This document shows, in pieces, positions 60,392 to 64,000 of a stretch of 64,000 nucleotides of DNA; position 1 is the first letter of the stretch; each line of letters opens with the position of its first letter. Under the pieces are notes generated by a model, which did not search any database, was not told the origin of the DNA, and was given only the letters and a program-made list of their open reading frames with translations. The stretch is taken from the NCBI RefSeq assembly GCF_000421345.1, contig NZ_ATWV01000003.1:124001-188000 (forward strand). The letters run 5' to 3'. The position numbers and the translations under genes were made by a program. Source of the stretch: Treponema bryantii NK4A124 (lineage in GTDB: Bacteria; Spirochaetota; Spirochaetia; Treponematales; Treponemataceae).

Positions 60392-61871
60392 AGAATTTAT
60401 TACAGCAAAAAATGGTTCTCAAATTCCGGTTTTTCTAAACGGTAAAACCATGGAATCCCGCTATAATCCTGAAAGAGAAGCAGAAAGTCTTTATAATTCA
60501 ATTAATGAAAAATATAATTTTTTCCTTGTACTTGGAATCGGAAGCGGAACCTTCATTAATCTTTTAAGTCAAAAAAATCCGTTTGCAAAAATAATTGCTC
60601 TTGAATTATATCAGGATGACATTAACTTTTTATTACAAAATGAAAACCTTAATAAGCTTTCTAAAAATCCTTTAATCTCATTATGCAGTCTGGAATCTTT
60701 AGAGCAGACATTAATTCAAAATTATCTTCCTGCAAAATATGGAAATCTTAAAATAATAGAACAAAGAGCCTGGGTAAATGAAAACTCTGCTTTCACCGTA
60801 AAAATAAATTCAATACTGACAAAAACTCTCGGAATTATTTCTGCGGATTTTTCCGTACAATCTCATTTTGGCAAAATCTGGACTTCAAATATTATTAACA
60901 ATTCAAGGCTTGCCCAGAATTATTCTCCTTCAAATAAACTTGAATCAATATTAAAAGAAAATAATAAAACGGCTCTTGTAGTTGCTGCAGGTCCAAGTCT
61001 TGATGACACCCTTGAGTTTTTCAAAAAAGAAACTTCAGACAAGTACTATATTATTTCCACAGATACAGCAGGACTTGCTCTCCTTAAGCGAAATATTATC
61101 CCGGATCTTATTGTATCTATTGATGCTCAGTCAGTTTCATATAATCATTTCATAACAAATAAAGACTGTAAAAATACTTTGTACGCCTTTGATTTATGTG
61201 CAAACTCTTCGGCTGCAAGACACCTGCTTGAATCCGGAAAAGACCTTTTCTTTTTCTGCTCCGGTCATCCCCTTTCATCTGCTATAAACGAAAGCAACAA
61301 TTTTCAGCTGCCGGATTTTTTTTCCGGTGCAGGAACTGTAACTATTACAGCATTAGACATAGCCCTTAAGGCAGGTTTTAAGGATATTCTGATTTTGGGA
61401 GCAGACTTTTCTTACTCCAAAGGAAAAGCTTATACATCAGGTACTTATCTGGATTCCCTATATAATAAAGTATCCACTAAGCTTTCAGAATCTGAGCAGA
61501 TTTTTTCTAAACTTATGTTCCGAACGGAATTAAAGGAAACAGAAAATAAAAGGAAAACAACACAGATTCTTGAAGCTTATAAATTTTCACTTGAAAAATA
61601 CCTGACAGATAAAGGAATAGCATTTACTAAAACTGATGATATTTATAAATTACACTGCCCTTCTAATAAAGCTCTTTTTTCAGCTTCAAATGGTAAAGCT
61701 TTTTCACTAGAATCCTTTATTTCAAAAATCAAAAGTATGAAAATAGATGAAGTTGAATTATTATTACTGCCTTATGTAGCCTGGTTACGGAATAACAAAG
61801 GCTATAAAAACTTTGAGTATAAGGAATTACTTAAACTTGCTTTAGACTCTATTGTAAGTTATAATATATGA
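60378..61871 (+). CDS. DUF115 (Maf-like) protein, copy 2
   Basis: 497 residues. Same family as the preceding gene: KTALVVAAGPSLDDTLEFFK, LLKRNIIPDLIVSIDAQSVS, and GAGTVTITALDIALKAGFKD followed by ILILGADFSYSKGKAYTSGT, with the GPSLD, D-A-Q and GAD-S elements. The N-terminal part (FFLVLGIGSGTFINLLSQKN) resembles a Rossmann-type segment. The two genes differ too much to be a recent duplication. Both open with a short similar segment (ITAKNGSQIPVFLNGKTMES here; IQKAKNGEETALVENHFLHS there). Possibly the two act on different sites or form a complex. Confidence 0.78.
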   Translation: MQIYKEFITAKNGSQIPVFLNGKTMESRYNPEREAESLYNSINEKYNFFLVLGIGSGTFINLLSQKNPFAKIIALELYQDDINFLLQNENLNKLSKNPLISLCSLESLEQTLIQNYLPAKYGNLKIIEQRAWVNENSAFTVKINSILTKTLGIISADFSVQSHFGKIWTSNIINNSRLAQNYSPSNKLESILKENNKTALVVAAGPSLDDTLEFFKKETSDKYYIISTDTAGLALLKRNIIPDLIVSIDAQSVSYNHFITNKDCKNTLYAFDLCANSSAARHLLESGKDLFFFCSGHPLSSAINESNNFQLPDFFSGAGTVTITALDIALKAGFKDILILGADFSYSKGKAYTSGTYLDSLYNKVSTKLSESEQIFSKLMFRTELKETENKRKTTQILEAYKFSLEKYLTDKGIAFTKTDDIYKLHCPSNKALFSASNGKAFSLESFISKIKSMKIDEVELLLLPYVAWLRNNKGYKNFEYKELLKLALDSIVSYNI

Positions 61872-61872
61872 T

Positions 61873-63204
61873 ATGAAAAATCGATTTATCGTTATTTACA
61901 CAATTTTTGCATCAGCAGTTTTTATTTTTGCAATAAGCTTCTTTGGCTTTAATCTGTTCAACGAATATAAAACAAACCTTGAAAAATCAGATAAAAAATT
62001 TACAGAACTTGTAAATGATATACGTACCTTAAGTTTTAACCAGGAAGAAAATACTGCTGCCTACTCAAAGGGCATTAAAGACGCCGTAGGAGATTCAGGA
62101 GATTATTCTTATATTCATGTACGCCGTAATAACGAAACTGTCGTTTTATACCCTTCTGGAAAAAGCAAAGAAGAAACCCTTTCAAAATTAACTAAAACTT
62201 TTAACAGCAGTCTTACTGTAAACAAACAGTCAGTTTCAGTAGAGTGTAATATTTATTTAATAAGGCCTGATTCAATTTTCTATTTTGCACGTATTTCATT
62301 TCTAATGATTTTGATAATTACAATCATAACTATCATTATGATTATTTATCTGAACATTTCTGAAAATACATCTGATGTAATCAGTTTCGACGAAGATTCA
62401 GAAGATTCTTTTGCAATTGATGAAAATGAAATGGAAACTGAAGATAATTCTGAACTGGATTCAGAAGTAATTGAACAGTCAGAAAATGATGATGTTGATG
62501 AAGAAGTTCACGAAGATGGTAACGAAGACCTTACTGCTGCTCAAACAGATAACGATGAAACAAAAGAAGCTGCAGAAGATTCAGAAAGTTCAGGTGAAAG
62601 AGAACATGCAGAAGTTACACCTGAAGAAGTAAAGGCAATTCTTTCTGAACCACTTACAGATGAACAGCTTGCAAATGAACCTGCAAAACTCCCTGTAGAT
62701 GAAGTAAAACCAGAATCACCATCCGGCTTGTATAATTCAGAAACAGGCATCAGCTGGGAATCATATCTCTCTACAAGACTTAATAACGAAATAGACAGAG
62801 CAACAGCTTCTGAAATTGACCTTTCACTTTTTATTATTAAACTTCCCGGCATTCTTAAAAACAGTGAAGTTTTCAAGAATGTCTGCAACTATCTTATAAT
62901 TCAATTCCAGTTTAAAGATCTGCTTTTTGAATATAAAGATGACTGCATTGTAGCAATAAAAATCAGTATGAATGTTGATGAAGCATTAAAGCTTGCCGAA
63001 AAACTTCACAGTGACATCAGAAACATCATAAATAATAATGACTGCAGAATTGGTATTTCGTCACGTTCAATAAGAATGGTTGGCGGAGACCGTCTCATAA
63101 TGGAAGCAGAACAGGCTATCGAACATTCAGACCAGTCTTCTCCTGTTATAGCCTTCCGTGTTGACTCTGAAAAATACCGTCAGCTTATGGAAGCTAATCA
63201 GTAG
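61873..63204 (+). CDS. membrane protein with degenerate GGDEF-like domain
   Basis: 443 residues. Spans at about 6-28 and 138-160 flank a periplasmic segment of about 105 residues. Residues 165-285 are a very acidic linker (DEDSEDSFAIDENEMETEDN). The C-terminal part from about 288 (GISWESYLSTRLNNEIDRAT) has GGDEF-domain character: LSLFIIKLPGI, a helix, FKDLLFEYKDDCIVAI where the GG(D/E)EF loop should be, CRIGISSRS, and DRLIMEAEQAIEHSDQSSP, like the closing helix of diguanylate cyclases. The catalytic GGDEF motif is absent, so it is probably a non-catalytic sensor or c-di-GMP-related scaffold. It is 1 base after the DUF115 pair. Confidence 0.65.
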   Translation: MKNRFIVIYTIFASAVFIFAISFFGFNLFNEYKTNLEKSDKKFTELVNDIRTLSFNQEENTAAYSKGIKDAVGDSGDYSYIHVRRNNETVVLYPSGKSKEETLSKLTKTFNSSLTVNKQSVSVECNIYLIRPDSIFYFARISFLMILIITIITIIMIIYLNISENTSDVISFDEDSEDSFAIDENEMETEDNSELDSEVIEQSENDDVDEEVHEDGNEDLTAAQTDNDETKEAAEDSESSGEREHAEVTPEEVKAILSEPLTDEQLANEPAKLPVDEVKPESPSGLYNSETGISWESYLSTRLNNEIDRATASEIDLSLFIIKLPGILKNSEVFKNVCNYLIIQFQFKDLLFEYKDDCIVAIKISMNVDEALKLAEKLHSDIRNIINNNDCRIGISSRSIRMVGGDRLIMEAEQAIEHSDQSSPVIAFRVDSEKYRQLMEANQ

Positions 63205-63210
63205 AAGAAA

Positions 63211-63248
63211 GTGATTTCGATACGACACTTCGTGTCTACTCAATCACC
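63211..63248. repeat. palindromic element between convergent genes
   Basis: GTGATT, TCGATACGACAC, TTC, GTGTC, TACTCA, AATCAC: outer 6-base and inner 5-base arms are complementary with an imperfect middle. It begins right after the plus-strand gene and extends over the last codons of the minus-strand TPR gene. It could terminate transcription from both sides. Confidence 0.55.
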
Positions 63249-63940
63249 GTAGAATTGTCAGACTCTTCCTCTTCCTGGCCTTCTTCAGTCTCTTCCCCTT
63301 CCTCTTCTTCGTCAACAATATTCATAAGTTCTTTATATTTGTCTTCGAAAGTTTTTAAGTTCTTATTTTCCGGATATTCAGTTTTCAGAGTTTCGTAAGT
63401 GGAAGTAAATTTAACTGCATGCTTCTTTTCGAACTTCTTTGTATCTGCCGCGAGTACAGCAAGATAGTTTTCCAGATATTCCTGATTGACAGGCTGAGCT
63501 TCAAGCAGTTCTTCGTAAATAGTAATAGAACGTTTAAAGTCTCCCTGCATGGAATAAATATAGGCAAGACTTGCTTTTAAGGAAGCATTTTCCGGATCAC
63601 GTTCCAGAATTTTTTTGTACATTGGAAGGGCGTTATCCCAGTCGCTTATGAATATATAACACTTGGCAAGTTTATAATAAGCAGCCCAGTACTGTTCTTT
63701 TTTCTTCATGGCAAGCTCATAGTATTCTGAAGCCTTCTTATAATCTTCAAGTTTATAATATGAGTCGCCAAGTATATAATACTCTGCGTAAATGTTTCTT
63801 GTTTTTACGGCACCCTGACCTGGAACCGGTACAGAAAGTTCCGTACTTTCACATGAGAAAAATGAAAAAGCAGAAAGGCTTAATGCAAGCAAGCCTGCAG
63901 CAAGGTATTTTTTAGCCGAGAACAATTTTTTCAATTTCAT
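63236..63940 (-). CDS. TPR-repeat lipoprotein
   Basis: 234 residues from the ATG at 63940; a longer frame reaches 63988 but lacks protein-like sequence. MKLKKLFSAKKYLAAGLLAL, SLSAFSFFSC is a lipoprotein signal with the Cys at about residue 30. Residues 55-190 contain three to four TPR units (EYYILGDSYYKLEDYKKASE, AAYYKLAKCYIFISDWDNAL, SLKASLAYIYSMQGDFKRSI). The C-terminus is a Glu-rich tail (EEEEGEETEEGQEEEESDNS). It is likely a periplasmic or outer-membrane scaffold. A palindromic element covers its last codons. Confidence 0.75.
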   Translation of the reverse strand: MKLKKLFSAKKYLAAGLLALSLSAFSFFSCESTELSVPVPGQGAVKTRNIYAEYYILGDSYYKLEDYKKASEYYELAMKKKEQYWAAYYKLAKCYIFISDWDNALPMYKKILERDPENASLKASLAYIYSMQGDFKRSITIYEELLEAQPVNQEYLENYLAVLAADTKKFEKKHAVKFTSTYETLKTEYPENKNLKTFEDKYKELMNIVDEEEEGEETEEGQEEEESDNSTVIE

Positions 63941-63998
63941 AAAGCTGAGACTTATACAGGCCGGAAATATTGTGGCCGTAATCTGCAATAAGCTGAAT
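63912..63998 (-). CDS. possible C-terminal end of an upstream gene
   Basis: An open frame enters from the right edge on the minus strand and ends with TAA at 63912-63914, reading ...LIADYGHNISGLYKSQLYEI then EKIVLG. It would overlap the TPR gene start by 29 bases. Only 28 residues are visible and no family can be named. Confidence 0.35.
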   Translation of the reverse strand: MQLIADYGHNISGLYKSQLYEIEKIVLG

Positions 63999-64000
63999 CA

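Noticed and set aside
1-64000. Possible CRISPR arrays, insertion sequences, tRNA or rRNA genes
   Set aside because: Gaps are all below 300 bases. I saw no regularly spaced direct repeats, transposase genes, tRNA cloverleaf patterns or rRNA segments.

Overview
The window looks like a piece of a spirochaete chromosome, most likely a Treponema-type organism (commensal or rumen-like, not T. pallidum). The evidence is a long single-strand flagellar/motor gene run in the treponemal order flbD-motA-motB-fliL-fliM-fliY-fliO-fliP-fliQ-fliR-flhB-flhA-flhF-flhG-fliA, a reduced V-type ATPase operon with a DUF2764 gene (E-DUF2764-A-B-D-I-K), an AT-rich composition, and several signal-peptide-bearing outer-membrane barrels. 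The spirochaete assignment is an inference from gene content and order; no rRNA or tRNA gene is visible.

Layout. (1) 2-19168: a surface-glycopolymer region. It holds the end of a TagD-like cytidylyltransferase, three Wzi-like outer-membrane barrels, a minus-strand trio (HisC-like aminotransferase, TarI/IspD-like cytidylyltransferase, RpiB), two LicD proteins, an AAA/PD-(D/E)XK gene, a Wzx-type flippase, two tandem FemAB-like transferases, a TagB/TagF-like CDP-glycerol glycerophosphotransferase, a metallo-beta-lactamase-fold lipoprotein and a WbaP-type initiating glycosyl-phosphotransferase. (2) 19168-22943: an outer-membrane protein, a TPR protein and ispG. (3) 23163-30558: the V-ATPase operon. 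(4) 30713-49076: galM and the flagellar/motor operon, which also carries fliA, fapA and three poorly characterised genes. (5) 49314-51410: an OmpR-type two-component system divergent from the flagellar operon. (6) 51391-53995: hemW, lepB and smpB. (7) 53997-63940: a run of mostly uncharacterised genes, including a very acidic 857-residue protein, two tandem DUF115 (Maf-like) proteins, a membrane protein with a degenerate GGDEF-like domain and a TPR lipoprotein.

How it fits together. In region 1, WbaP would load the first sugar phosphate on undecaprenyl phosphate, Wzx would flip the product, and TagD/TagF plus TarI/LicD would activate and attach phospho-polyol or similar groups. The FemAB-like pair might add amino-acid groups, and the Wzi-like barrels may hold the polymer at the outer surface. 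Regions 3 and 4 both concern ion-driven machines: a V-ATPase that sets or uses an ion gradient, and a periplasmic flagellar motor that consumes one. The Maf-like pair in region 7 could glycosylate flagellins, although no flagellin gene is present here.

Non-coding structure is a notable part of the window. Three copies of a twin-hairpin repeat lie in gaps between same-strand genes; their stems differ but stay complementary, while the loops (CTTGW) and outer bases are conserved. There is also a long imperfect hairpin of about 145 bases next to the V-ATPase K gene and a palindrome overlapping a promoter in front of a licD gene. Good sigma70-type promoters are seen before smpB, the V-ATPase operon and flbD. 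Several genes start only a few bases after a -10 box. No intergenic gap exceeds 300 bases, and no CRISPR array, insertion sequence, tRNA or rRNA was found.
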